64,000 bases of DNA. Origin: Pontiella desulfatans (GTDB lineage Bacteria; Verrucomicrobiota; Kiritimatiellia; Kiritimatiellales; Pontiellaceae). Below are positions 18,029-26,430 of the stretch, in pieces. Positions within the stretch are counted from its first letter, which is position 1. Every line of letters begins with the position of its first letter. The translations under genes were made by a program, and so were the position numbers. Location: the NCBI RefSeq assembly GCF_900890425.1, contig NZ_CAAHFG010000001.1, positions 62,001-126,000 of the forward strand, read 5' to 3'. Under the pieces are notes generated by a model, which did not search any database, was not told where the DNA came from, and saw only the letters and a program-made list of their open reading frames with translations.

Positions 18029-18091
18029 GGCGTGAAACGTGAGGCGTGAGCCATGATTCGGTTTCGCGACTCACTTTTCAATCGTCACGAA
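18029..18091. repeat. GGCGTGA/TCACG-family intergenic repeat, copy 1
   Basis: It begins directly after the ftsW stop with three near-direct copies of a GTGA-type unit (18029-18052) and ends with a TCACG-containing counterpart at 18070-18090. It is related to the copies near 19014, 46511, 50191 and 55981. This copy is less symmetrical than the others. Confidence 0.6.
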
Positions 18092-18104
18092 TTAGGAATT
18101 TATT

Positions 18105-18956
18105 ATGAACGATCAATATGAGCTGCTCGACAGCGGCAACGGAAAAAAACTCGAACGCTACGGCGACATTATCCTGGACCGCCCCTGCGCACAGGCGGTT
18201 TGGGCGCCGCGGAATCCCGGGTTGTGGGAAACCGCCACGGCCAGCTTCGACCGCGTCGGCGGGCTGAACTGGGAGGGCCGCAGCAAGGTGTCGAAAGCCT
18301 GGAACGTCGAGATTGCCGGGGTGGTGATGAAGCTTTCCGCCACCGACTTCGGGCATATTGGCGTCTTCCCCGAAACGCGCTCGCTCTGGCAGTGGATCCG
18401 CTCGGCGCTCAGGGAACAGGCGCAAACGAAGGGGAGGGAACTCAAGTTCCTGAATCTGTTTGCCTATTCCGGCGGCGCCACGCTCGCCGCCGCCCAGGCC
18501 GGGGCGCAGTGCTGCCACCTCGATGCCTCCAAGGGCATGGTCGAGTGGGCCCGCGAAAACGCCAAGCTCAACGGGTTGCAGGATGCCCCCATCCGCTGGA
18601 TCGTCGACGACGTCATCAAGTTTCTCCGCCGGGAAGTGAAGCGCGGCAACCGCTATGACGGCATTTTGCTCGATCCTCCATCGTTCGGGCGCGGCAAGAA
18701 GGGCGAGCTCTACAAGATTGAAGACCAGCTGATGACCACGCTCGACCTCGTGCACGAGGTGCTTTCCGAAGATCCCGCCTTCGTCCTGCTCACCTCGCAC
18801 ACCCCCGGTTTCTCGCCCATTGTGCTGGGCAACCTCCTCCGCCAGTACCATCAATCCGGCACGTTCGAGTGCGGCGAAATGCTCCTCACCGGCAAGCCCG
18901 GCGTGAACGAACTCCCCAACGGAAACTGGGCCTGCTGGATCAACACTTTTTCGTAG
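18105..18956 (+). CDS. Class I SAM-dependent methyltransferase, RlmI/RlmK-like
   Basis: A 283-residue protein. The SAM-binding motif I is [19 protein letters not shown] at about residues 110-130, the acidic post-I residue is in [11 protein letters not shown], and motif IV is [11 protein letters not shown] near 188-198. The DPPS form is typical of 23S rRNA C5-cytosine or N2-guanine methyltransferases. There is no PUA domain, so it is a shorter relative of RlmI. Probable role: rRNA modification in the cytoplasm; the exact target base cannot be read from sequence. It is convergent with the DUF1080 gene at 19088. Confidence 0.85.
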   Translation: MNDQYELLDSGNGKKLERYGDIILDRPCAQAVWAPRNPGLWETATASFDRVGGLNWEGRSKVSKAWNVEIAGVVMKLSATDFGHIGVFPETRSLWQWIRSALREQAQTKGRELKFLNLFAYSGGATLAAAQAGAQCCHLDASKGMVEWARENAKLNGLQDAPIRWIVDDVIKFLRREVKRGNRYDGILLDPPSFGRGKKGELYKIEDQLMTTLDLVHEVLSEDPAFVLLTSHTPGFSPIVLGNLLRQYHQSGTFECGEMLLTGKPGVNELPNGNWACWINTFS

Positions 18957-19013
18957 TGTTCACGGATCTGCGCGCCCGTTTTTTCTACAAGGTGGATGTG
19001 GCGTTGAAGTAGA

Positions 19014-19087
19014 TGCGTGATGATTGAGGCGTGACTAGGTTTTTTAAGCAAGCCTCATGTGTCACGCCTCACGTTTCACGAATCACG
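19014..19087. repeat. GGCGTGA/TCACG-family inverted repeat between convergent genes, copy 2
   Basis: Inverted arms GAGGCGTGAC (19026-19035) and GTCACGCCTC (19061-19070) form a hairpin, and further GTGA/TCAC units flank it. The right end touches the DUF1080 stop codon (minus-strand TAA at 19088-19090). It sits where a bidirectional terminator is expected. Confidence 0.75.
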
Positions 19088-20008
19088 TTACAGTTCCGTG
19101 GCCCAGACGTTGCGGTAGACCACGGGGTTGCCGTGGGCCTGGAAGAAGACCGGGCCTTCGGCGAGTTGGGGTTTCTTGGCGCCGTTGCCGGTGCCGGTTA
19201 GCAGCTCGAAGTCGTCGTGGATCAGCACGCCGTTGTGGCGGACGGTGATCCGGGCGTTCTTCACCTTCTTGCCGCCGTCGAGCACGGGGGCGGTGAAGTC
19301 GATGTCGTAGGTCTGCCAGCGCAGCGGCGGGTAGGTCATGTTGACATCGGGGAGCTTCTGCTTGTAAAACGATCCGCACCACTGTTTGTTGAGGGATTCG
19401 GGTTTGATGGCGTTGTTTTCGGGGTTGTTGTAGTCGAGCCCGAAGGTGTCGATCACCTGGATCTCATAATTGTTGAAGATGTAGATGCCGCTGTTGCCCC
19501 GCTTTTGGCTGGAGGGGTTGTGGCCGGGTTTGAGCGGCAACAGGAATTCGAGGTGCATGTGGAACGACCCCAAATCCTTCGCCGTCTTGCCTCCGGCCTG
19601 CATGATGCCGTCTGCCACGTTGGTCAAATCGTCGGGGAATTTGATGATCGCGTTGGCGGGCGCGGGTTTTCCAAGGGTGGGGCTTTCGCGTTCCACTTTG
19701 GAATAGCTTGCCAGCAGTTCCTTCAAGGCCATGGCGGGCATTTTTTTTGAATCGATCTTCGAGAGGTCCCATCCGTCGCCGGGCAGTCCGCCTTGGTAGA
19801 GGGCCACCAGGAACTCGCCGTCGCTAAGCAGGTTGGCCTGGATGGCGGTTTTCCCGTCTTTGGCAACATATTCGCCAATCGTGTCGAAATGTTCGACGTC
19901 CTTGGCGGCGGTTGCCGCATCCGTCCACGAAGGTGTCTCCGGTGGTTTGGCGGCGTGGACGGATAGCGATGCGAGTAGAAGCAAAAGCGTGGTGGTTGCT
20001 TTGATCAT
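19088..20008 (-). CDS. Secreted DUF1080 (3-keto-disaccharide hydrolase-like) protein
   Basis: A 306-residue exported protein: signal peptide ending about LSVHA, a unique N-terminal region of about 110 residues, then the DUF1080 jelly-roll fold. Family landmarks are SFHMHLEFLLPLKP near 145, RGNSGIYIFNNYEIQVIDTFG near 170-190, and the C-terminal HNGVLIHDDFEL. PF06439 is annotated as 3-keto-disaccharide hydrolase; related laminin-G-like folds act on, or bind, glycosides. It is last of three DUF1080 genes transcribed together, divergent from two exported Gfo/Idh/MocA dehydrogenases. Confidence 0.9.
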   Translation of the reverse strand: MIKATTTLLLLLASLSVHAAKPPETPSWTDAATAAKDVEHFDTIGEYVAKDGKTAIQANLLSDGEFLVALYQGGLPGDGWDLSKIDSKKMPAMALKELLASYSKVERESPTLGKPAPANAIIKFPDDLTNVADGIMQAGGKTAKDLGSFHMHLEFLLPLKPGHNPSSQKRGNSGIYIFNNYEIQVIDTFGLDYNNPENNAIKPESLNKQWCGSFYKQKLPDVNMTYPPLRWQTYDIDFTAPVLDGGKKVKNARITVRHNGVLIHDDFELLTGTGNGAKKPQLAEGPVFFQAHGNPVVYRNVWATEL

Positions 20009-20032
20009 TTCCGGTTTCCTCCGTTGGAATTC

Positions 20033-20668
20033 CTAAAGTTCCTTGATGCGTATGTTGCGGAATTTGTAGGTCTGGCCCTTTTCCCCATGGTGCTGGATGC
20101 CGATGTGGCCTTTGGCATCCATGCTGTCGGTGTAGTCGGTGCAGAGGACATCGTTCACCCAGATCTGGAGGTGGTCGCCTTCGGCCTTGATCCGGTATTT
20201 GTTCCAGTCGTTGCGCTTGAGCGCGCCCTTGGTCTTTTTGCGGAACGCATTGCCCGAAGGGGAATCGTTGGGCTTAAGCGGGTTGAGCCATCCGCGGCGG
20301 GCCTCGTCGTAGAGTCCGCCCGACCAGGCGCGGTCGGAGGTGTCGCACTCGGCCTGGTAGCCGTAGACCTTTTTGGGTTCGACGTGGCAGCGAAACATGA
20401 CGCCGGAGTTGGACTTGCCTTCGGGCATCTTCAGTTCCACTTCCAAGATAAAGTTGGAGTAGGTTTTTTCCGTGCAGAGGAAAAACTTTTTATTGGCAAG
20501 GAGGTGGATTTCGCCATCGACGACGTTCACTTCGCCATGCGCATAGGGGTTGGTCCAGCCCTGGGTGGTTTTCCCGTCGAAGAGCGCAACCCAGCCATCG
20601 GTTCCGGCCTGAAGGGGGGGAACACCGGCCAAAGCGAACAGAAGGAGTGCTGATACGGTTGTTTTCAT
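20033..20668 (-). CDS. Secreted DUF1080 protein
   Basis: A 211-residue exported protein: signal peptide ending near VPPLQA, then a single DUF1080 domain (LFDGKTTQGWTNPYAHGEV near 28-46, FILEVELKMPEGKSNSGVMF near 72-92, HLQIWVNDVLCTDYTD near 165-180). This is close to the minimal domain length. Its ATG shares one base with the stop of the upstream DUF1080 gene (TAATG), so the two are translationally coupled. Confidence 0.92.
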   Translation of the reverse strand: MKTTVSALLLFALAGVPPLQAGTDGWVALFDGKTTQGWTNPYAHGEVNVVDGEIHLLANKKFFLCTEKTYSNFILEVELKMPEGKSNSGVMFRCHVEPKKVYGYQAECDTSDRAWSGGLYDEARRGWLNPLKPNDSPSGNAFRKKTKGALKRNDWNKYRIKAEGDHLQIWVNDVLCTDYTDSMDAKGHIGIQHHGEKGQTYKFRNIRIKEL

Positions 20669-21429
20669 TACAGCTCCTTAACCTTGAGGTTGCGGAAGTG
20701 GATGCAACCCTGTTTGCCGGAATGAACCTGGAGGCTGAAGAAGCCCTGCTTGTATTCGTCGTTTTTCAAGTGGCCGGCCGGAACGCCGTTGATCCAGGTT
20801 TTGAAGGTGTCGCCCTGGGCTTTGATGGTGATGCGGTTCCAGTCCCCTTCTTTCAACGCATTGCGCGCTTCGGCGTGGGATTCGAGCCAAAGCGGGTAGA
20901 ACCAGCCTCCGGCGCTTTGGCCATAGATGCCGCCCGACCAGCCACGACCGGTTGCAAAGCCTTCCATTTCGGCCTGCGGGCCATAGACGATGACAGCGTC
21001 GTTCTTCCCGGGTTTTTGCAAGCCGCGGAACATCACGCCGGAGTTTCCATCGACTTCCCATTTCATTTCGGCGGTGAAGATGAAGTCGGCATAATCGGCT
21101 TTTACGGTGGAGAGGTAGGTGCTTGGGGAGCCCTTCACGCAGGTGCCCAAGATGGTGTCGCCCTTTGCTTCAAAGGTGCACGTGCCGCCCAGGGGCGTCC
21201 ACCCGGCGAGGTCTTTGCCGTTGTACAATGCGGTGAACCCGCTCTCGAGCTGCGGCTCGGGATCGGTGTTGAGCAGCATTTCGGCGGGAACCGGTACGTT
21301 GGCCTGCTTTTCATATTTCTTGATATATTGCACTTGGCTTTCGGAAACCTGGTTGCCCAGGGCGAATTGCGTTAGGCTTGCGAGTCCAATTATGCAGGGC
21401 AGCGTTCGTTTAATGGATGTTGTTTTCAT
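20668..21429 (-). CDS. Secreted DUF1080 protein, first gene of the trio
   Basis: About 253 residues. A signal peptide is followed by a charged N-terminal stretch and one DUF1080 domain (LYNGKDLAGWTPLGGTCTF near 70-90, FIFTAEMKWEVDGNSGVMFR, TFKTWINGVPAGHLKNDEY). The ATG at 21429, preceded by AAAGGTGG, is preferred over 21438. It is clearly a paralogue of the 20033-20668 protein. As the first gene of the minus-strand unit, its promoter lies in the 142-base divergent gap upstream. Confidence 0.9.
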   Translation of the reverse strand: MKTTSIKRTLPCIIGLASLTQFALGNQVSESQVQYIKKYEKQANVPVPAEMLLNTDPEPQLESGFTALYNGKDLAGWTPLGGTCTFEAKGDTILGTCVKGSPSTYLSTVKADYADFIFTAEMKWEVDGNSGVMFRGLQKPGKNDAVIVYGPQAEMEGFATGRGWSGGIYGQSAGGWFYPLWLESHAEARNALKEGDWNRITIKAQGDTFKTWINGVPAGHLKNDEYKQGFFSLQVHSGKQGCIHFRNLKVKEL

Positions 21430-21571
21430 CTGAACCACCTTTGTTGATTGAGGGTTGAAATCTATTTGTCATTGAAAGTTACAAAATAGGGTTGCCTTGG
21501 CAAGCTCCATTGTTTAAACATTTTGACCACCATAGGAAAACGTGGCCAAGCCACCTGAAAGGGACAATGAA
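21430..21571. promoter_or_regulatory. Divergent promoter region, DUF1080 genes / exported dehydrogenases
   Basis: Two short inverted repeats lie between the divergent starts: TTGCC-TT-GGCAA at 21492-21503 and GTGGC-CAA-GCCAC at 21542-21554. The first looks like a repressor or activator half-site pair; the second is close to the plus-strand ribosome site. No -35/-10 pair was convincing. A shared operator for the two units is an inference. Confidence 0.45.
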
Positions 21572-22981
21572 ATGATTATTTCCAGAAGACAGACTCTCGG
21601 AGCGGCAGGAGCGGTTGCCGGATATTCCCTAATTCCCGGCAAGGTGCTGGGCGCGAACAACCAGGTGAACCTGGCGGCGATCGGCATCGGCCAGCAGGGC
21701 GGTAACATTCTGCGGGCCATCAGCGGGGTGCCGGGCGTGAACGTGGTGGCGCTTTGCGATGTGGATATCGATAGCGATTCCCCGGTCGCGCCCGCGGACC
21801 AGAAGCCGAATTATTCCATCCCGGGCTGGATGAGTGCAAGGGCCACCCCCGCCGCTGCCGCCGCAAAATTCCCCGATGCGAAGAAATATCGCGATTTCCG
21901 GAAAATGTTTGACGAAATGGGCAGTCAGATCGATGCGGTCTGCATCGGTCTTCCCGACCATTCCCACTTCCCGGCCACCATGGCGGCGATGATGCTGGGC
22001 AAGCCGGTCTATGTTGAAAAACCCTTGGCGCGCACCTTCCAGGAGTGCGAGTTGCTGATGAAGGCCGAAAAGAAATATGGCGTAGCCACCCAAATGGGCA
22101 ACCAAGGCCATTCCGGCGACAACTATCATCAGTTCAAGCTTTGGAAAGAAACCGGCATCATCAAAAACGTAACCCACGTCGATGCGCAGATGAACAGCCC
22201 GAGGCGCTGGCATATCTGGGACAATGTGACCGGCTTCCCGCCCGGTGACAAGCTCCCGGCGGGCTTGGATTGGGATACCTGGCTGGGGACAACGGCCAAG
22301 CATCATGATTTCAACCAACGCTACCACTACGGCAACTGGCGGGGCTGGCACCAGTTTGGAACGGGGTGCTTCGGCGACTGGGGCGCGCACATTCTCGACA
22401 CCATTCATGAATTCCTCGAACTCGGTTTGCCTTCCTCGTTCAAAGCGTCGAAACTGGTCGGGCAAAACGATTATATTTTCCCGCTGCAGTCCACCATTAA
22501 CTTTGCGTTCCCGGCCCGCAACGGCATGCCGGCCATGGATATCGACTGGTACGACGGAGCCGGCAACCATGCACCGACACCGAAGGAGATGGGCGGCAAA
22601 AAGTTCCGGGGCAACGGAAAGGTGATCTATTCCGAAGACCTCGTGTTCCAGGGCGGCACCCATGGGAGCGCGCTGCAGATTGTCCCCTACGACAAGTTCA
22701 AGCAGATGCTGGTCGATGGGAAGGTTTCCAAGAACTATGGCAAGCACTCGAGCCACCACGCCAATTTCATTAACGCGGTGCGTGGCGATGAAAAGACGCG
22801 CTCGCCGTTCTCGGTGTCCGGCCCGCTCTGCCAAATGTTCGCACTCGGTTGCATTGCCCAGCGCCTCGGCGGCGAATACACCTTCGACCGGAAGACTAAG
22901 CAGATCACCAACAGCAAGCTGGCCAACGGCTTCCTGAAGGACGAGGTTCGTAAGGGTTGGGAACAATACTACAAAATCTAA
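21572..22981 (+). CDS. Tat-exported Gfo/Idh/MocA oxidoreductase
   Basis: A 469-residue protein with a twin-arginine signal (SRRQTLGAAGAVAG at residues 4-17). The Rossmann domain follows (NLAAIGIGQQGGN), then the EKP motif in YVEKPLART and the catalytic-type GDWGAHILDTIHEF. Tat export implies the cofactor is bound before secretion, as in glucose-fructose oxidoreductase. Exported members of this family can oxidise glycosides, for example at C3. The ATG at 21572 follows AGGGA; the frame upstream to 21542 adds residues before the twin arginines and is not preferred. It is 14 bases before a close paralogue. Confidence 0.92.
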   Translation: MIISRRQTLGAAGAVAGYSLIPGKVLGANNQVNLAAIGIGQQGGNILRAISGVPGVNVVALCDVDIDSDSPVAPADQKPNYSIPGWMSARATPAAAAAKFPDAKKYRDFRKMFDEMGSQIDAVCIGLPDHSHFPATMAAMMLGKPVYVEKPLARTFQECELLMKAEKKYGVATQMGNQGHSGDNYHQFKLWKETGIIKNVTHVDAQMNSPRRWHIWDNVTGFPPGDKLPAGLDWDTWLGTTAKHHDFNQRYHYGNWRGWHQFGTGCFGDWGAHILDTIHEFLELGLPSSFKASKLVGQNDYIFPLQSTINFAFPARNGMPAMDIDWYDGAGNHAPTPKEMGGKKFRGNGKVIYSEDLVFQGGTHGSALQIVPYDKFKQMLVDGKVSKNYGKHSSHHANFINAVRGDEKTRSPFSVSGPLCQMFALGCIAQRLGGEYTFDRKTKQITNSKLANGFLKDEVRKGWEQYYKI

Positions 22982-22995
22982 CCAAGGAAATAACC

Positions 22996-24345
22996 ATGAC
23001 GCTTTCCATTTCCAGAAGAAACCTGACATTGGCCGCTGGTGCAACGGCCTCCCTTTCCCTCATCCCTGGCCGGGTGCTCGGCGCCAACGGCAAGGTGAAC
23101 GTGGCCGCCATCGGCATCGGGGGCCGGGGCGGTGGGGTCATTAAATCCATCAACCAAACCGGCATCGCCAACTTCGTGGCGCTGTGCGATGTGGCGTTGG
23201 GGAGCGACCATACCGCGAAATCGGAGAAAATGTTTCCGAACGCGAAAAAGTTCACGGATTTCCGCGCCATGTTCGACCAAATGGCCAACGAGATCGATGC
23301 GGTCCTGGTCTGCACCCCGGACTTTTCCCATTTCCCGGCCTGCATGATGGCCATGTCTTTGGGCAAGCATGTCTATGTCGAGAAGCCGATGGCACGGACG
23401 TTCCAGGAAGTGGAACTGATGATGCGCGCCGAAAAGAAATACGGCGTCGTAACCCAGATGGGCAACCAAGGCCATTCCGATAACAACTACTACCAGTTCA
23501 AGGCCTGGAAAGACGCGGGCATCATCAAGGATGTCACCCACGTCGATGCCTACATGAACAAAGGCCGCCGCTGGCATCCCTGGGGCGATGTGAAGGCATT
23601 CGAATCCGGCGCGGCCGTTCCGGAAAACCTCGACTGGGAATTGTGGAAGGGGACGACCCCGGTCGCGATCGACTATAGCAACAAGTTGCATCCGGGCAAT
23701 TGGCGCGGGTGGCACCAGTTCGGCACGGGGTGCTTCGGCGACTGGGGCGCGCACATTCTCGACACCATCCACCAATTCCTCGAGCTGGGATTGCCCGAAA
23801 CCATTTCGGCCAAAAAACTCGTTGGGCAAAACGACTACATCTTCCCGATGGAGTCGACCATCAACTTTGCCTTCCCGGCCCGCAACGGCATGCCGGCGAT
23901 GGATATCGATTGGTATGATGGCGTGAAGAACATGCCACCGGTTCCGAAGGAGTTCGCCGATCGTGAGATGAAAGGGCCGGGCAAGTTCATTTATACCCGC
24001 GATCTAACATTCCAGGGCGGCAGCCATGGTTCTACCTTGCAGGTGATTCCCTACGAAAAGATGCGCGAGCTCTTGCAGGCCGGATTGCTTCCGAAGGATT
24101 TCGGCAAAAACTCCAACCACTACATGAATTTCATGAAGGCCTGCCTGGGCGAGGAAAAGACCAATTCGCCCTTCTCGGTGGCCGGGCCGCTCACGCAGGT
24201 GCTCAACCTCGGTTGCATTGCCCAGCACTTGGGTGGCGAGCTCAAGTTCGACAGCACGAAGATGCAGATTACCAACAACAAAACGGCCAATGCTCTCCTA
24301 AAGGACCATGTCCGCAAGGGGTGGGAACAATACTACAAGCTGTAG
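22996..24345 (+). CDS. Tat-exported Gfo/Idh/MocA oxidoreductase, tandem paralogue
   Basis: A 449-residue paralogue of the preceding protein, with the same twin-arginine signal (SRRNLTLAAGATASLSL), NVAAIGIGGRGGG Rossmann loop, YVEKPMART and GDWGAHILDTIHQFLELG motifs, and nearly identical C-terminal layout. Tandem duplication is evident. AAGGAAATAACC precedes the ATG. Both proteins would act in the periplasm, and they are divergent from the DUF1080 trio, suggesting a shared periplasmic glycoside-oxidation step. Confidence 0.92.
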   Translation: MTLSISRRNLTLAAGATASLSLIPGRVLGANGKVNVAAIGIGGRGGGVIKSINQTGIANFVALCDVALGSDHTAKSEKMFPNAKKFTDFRAMFDQMANEIDAVLVCTPDFSHFPACMMAMSLGKHVYVEKPMARTFQEVELMMRAEKKYGVVTQMGNQGHSDNNYYQFKAWKDAGIIKDVTHVDAYMNKGRRWHPWGDVKAFESGAAVPENLDWELWKGTTPVAIDYSNKLHPGNWRGWHQFGTGCFGDWGAHILDTIHQFLELGLPETISAKKLVGQNDYIFPMESTINFAFPARNGMPAMDIDWYDGVKNMPPVPKEFADREMKGPGKFIYTRDLTFQGGSHGSTLQVIPYEKMRELLQAGLLPKDFGKNSNHYMNFMKACLGEEKTNSPFSVAGPLTQVLNLGCIAQHLGGELKFDSTKMQITNNKTANALLKDHVRKGWEQYYKL

Positions 24346-24665
24346 GCCTGGAGACGGGGATGGACTAACCACGAATACTCACTAATCGGGCTCTTCGCAA
24401 CTGGAGTTTTTCAGCAACGAATGCAGGGAAAGCAACGAATCCATGCGGCGGAAGACTCGTTGCAAATAAACCCATCTTCAGTAGTGGGATAAACTTGGAT
24501 TTTGGGTTCGTAGACGCGACGCCCTCGTCGCATGCTTTGCAACGGGCAAGCGGTGGGGGCACCGCCTCTACAATAAGGACGATTTCAAAATGAAGATGTG
24601 CATAAGCAGTTCTTCATGATTAGTGAAAATTAGTGGGGATTAGTGGTTTCGTTTTTCGGTTGAGG
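24346..24665. repeat. Gene-free 320 bases made largely of dispersed repeats
   Basis: The stretch is bounded by an ACTAATC-type arm (24366-24387) and its inverted, multiplied counterpart (24617-24651). Inside are a CAACGAAT-family unit (24412-24441) with a partial inverted partner (24454-24463), and an unrelated GC-rich stretch at about 24505-24575. No open frame with coding character was found. Confidence 0.7.
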
Positions 24666-25373
24666 TTAAGGACCCGGCGCGCCCTTTTTCACTTCAACCA
24701 CCGTCACCTGGTTCTCCGCCTGGGTCCACTTGACCTCCAGATCGAACACATGCGTGCCGAACACGCGCGCGGGATCGTCGGGCTGGTAGGATGGGCGGGG
24801 GTTATAGGAAAGCATGTCGGCAATCAGTTGCCGCAGGGCAGGGCGCTTCCCGTTTTCGAGGTCGGCAAACCTCGCCTCAACCTCGGGTGAAAACCGCACG
24901 GCATTGGTTGGCTCCGGCGCGGCGCCTGCAAACGCTCCTTGTGCTTCAGGGAGGCTGTCGCCGTAGGGGATGTAGGGTTTGATGTCCAGCACCGGGGTGC
25001 CATCCAGGAAATCCCCACCACCCAGCCGCAGGGTTGTTCCCTCGACGCGAATCAACTCGGCAACGGATAGGCCGATGGGGTTGGGGCGGAAATTGGAGCG
25101 CGAGGCAAACACGCCGACCCGCTCGTTGCCCCCCAGCCGGGGCGGCCGAACGGTGGCTTTCCATTGATCCCTCGCGGATTGATGGAACACGAATACGATC
25201 CACAGGTGGGAAAACGCCTCGATGCCGCGGAGGGCTTCCGGTTGGTTGTAGGGGGGGAGGAGCTCCAGCGTTGCCGTCGCACTCTTCACCAGACCCGGTT
25301 GGCGCGGTATCCCAAACTTGTCCGTGTAGCACGACCGTATGATTCCAACCGGTTTGAATTCAAAACTATCCAT
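24666..25373 (-). CDS. trmO: tRNA (N6-threonylcarbamoyladenosine(37)-N6)-methyltransferase
   Basis: A 235-residue UPF0066/TrmO protein: VGIIRSCYTDKFGIPRQPGL at the N-terminus, IEAFSHLWIVFVFH near 55-70 and the SAM-binding SNFRPNPIGLSV near 92-104, then LDIKPYIPYGDS near 132. It N6-methylates t6A37 in ANN-decoding tRNAs. The C-terminal part has the expected second small domain. The start at 25373 is chosen by family N-terminus. It is the only gene of its kind here and probably monocistronic. Confidence 0.93.
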   Translation of the reverse strand: MDSFEFKPVGIIRSCYTDKFGIPRQPGLVKSATATLELLPPYNQPEALRGIEAFSHLWIVFVFHQSARDQWKATVRPPRLGGNERVGVFASRSNFRPNPIGLSVAELIRVEGTTLRLGGGDFLDGTPVLDIKPYIPYGDSLPEAQGAFAGAAPEPTNAVRFSPEVEARFADLENGKRPALRQLIADMLSYNPRPSYQPDDPARVFGTHVFDLEVKWTQAENQVTVVEVKKGAPGP

Positions 25374-25434
25374 TTGATTAACCACCCGCTTTGCTGGGGA
25401 CTCGGAGGATCGGAAATGTTTTACATGCCCTTTG

Positions 25435-25450
25435 TCTCCGTGCCTCGGTG
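25435..25450. repeat. Single arm of the CACGGAGGCACGGAGA repeat family
   Basis: This 16-mer matches the right arm at 16856-16871 with one change. It sits between trmO and vsr (85-base gap). No inverted partner was found nearby, so it is a degraded or half copy. Confidence 0.65.
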
Positions 25451-25457
25451 ATGAAAG

Positions 25458-25958
25458 CTATTTTCCCTTTTTCCCTTTCGTGATGTATTTCGCCTTGGCT
25501 TCCGCGGCAATCAGCGAAGTGTCTTCCGCCGTTGGGTAGTGCAAAACCTTCTCCGGGGTCAGCTCATTCATTAACCGAACCAGCACCTTTTCCGGATCCT
25601 TGAGTTCGCACTCCCAGATTACAATGACGTTCCAGCCCAGCTTTCTCAACTCCCGTTTATGCTTTCGGTCGTTGGCGACGTTGCGCTCGAACTTATGTTC
25701 CCAGAATTCCGTGTTCGATTTCGGGGTCGAGGCCACCCTGCAGTGTTTATGCCGATGCCAAAAGCAACCATGCACAAAGACCACCGTCTTGTGTTTTCGC
25801 AACGTGATGTCCGGCTTGCCCGGCAAATCCTTCCGATGCAGGCTGAAGCGGTAGCCCGCCCGGTGGAGCATCGAGCGGACAAGCAGTTCCGGCTTCGTGT
25901 TTTTGCCCCGTATCTTGCTCATCAAGGCCGACCGCTCCTCTGGCGTCAACGTATCCAT
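25458..25958 (-). CDS. vsr: Very-short-patch-repair (Vsr) DNA mismatch endonuclease
   Basis: A 166-residue cytoplasmic nuclease. It opens with MDTLTPEERSALMSKIRGKN, the standard Vsr N-terminus, has the catalytic Asp50 in GKPDITL and the zinc/active-site cluster HGCFWHRHKHC at residues 63-73. Vsr nicks 5' of T:G mismatches left by deamination of 5-methylcytosine. The longer open frame to 26030 has no family similarity. The C-terminal 30 residues are Lys-rich. No cytosine-5 methyltransferase gene, the usual partner, lies in this window. Confidence 0.92.
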   Translation of the reverse strand: MDTLTPEERSALMSKIRGKNTKPELLVRSMLHRAGYRFSLHRKDLPGKPDITLRKHKTVVFVHGCFWHRHKHCRVASTPKSNTEFWEHKFERNVANDRKHKRELRKLGWNVIVIWECELKDPEKVLVRLMNELTPEKVLHYPTAEDTSLIAAEAKAKYITKGKKGK

Positions 25959-26430
25959 GTCGGGAAATCTAACCACTAAATACACGAAACACACGAAATT
26001 TTCCGCAGTTGTCCTTTTTGTGTATTGCATGGCTCATGAATGCTGCAGGGCAATTGTCGGACGGCCCGTACCGCAGGCGTCCCGTCTGCCCCGCCGAACG
26101 GAAAAGCATCCATATCCTCCCCGGCTCTGTCGGCTGTCCGCCTACGAAACACTTACTGAGAGAGGTGGTCCGTGTTTCCAAACCATTCAATCGTATCCAG
26201 AATCGTTGCCAAGTTTATGGGGCCATGGTGAACGGGGGCTTCGCCCTTGTTTTCTTCGAAGATTATATGCGCTTCGCTGCGGTGGCGCGGGTTCTTGATT
26301 ACCGGCGATTTCGGCCGGGAACTCGGTTCCGGGGCTGAATTAACTCCTTTTGGATTAGGACTAGGCAATGTGGGGGAAATATTGTTTAGTTTCCGGAGAT
26401 ATTGAATTTCGCAACCAGGAGAGGGTGAAT
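25959..26430. other. Gene-free 472 bases upstream of accB, with repeat fragments
   Basis: An AACCACTAAA-type repeat fragment lies at 25971-25998 next to the vsr start. A 22-base arm at 26068-26089 matches, with one change, the right arm of the palindrome inserted in the dus gene at 46203-46253. The rest, including 26130-26400, shows only short open frames without family resemblance. The accB promoter must lie here but no boxes were certain. Confidence 0.6.

Noticed and set aside
26153-26368. Minus-strand open frame of 71 codons in the accB upstream gap
   Set aside because: No ribosome site, no family motif, and it overlaps the probable accB promoter region.
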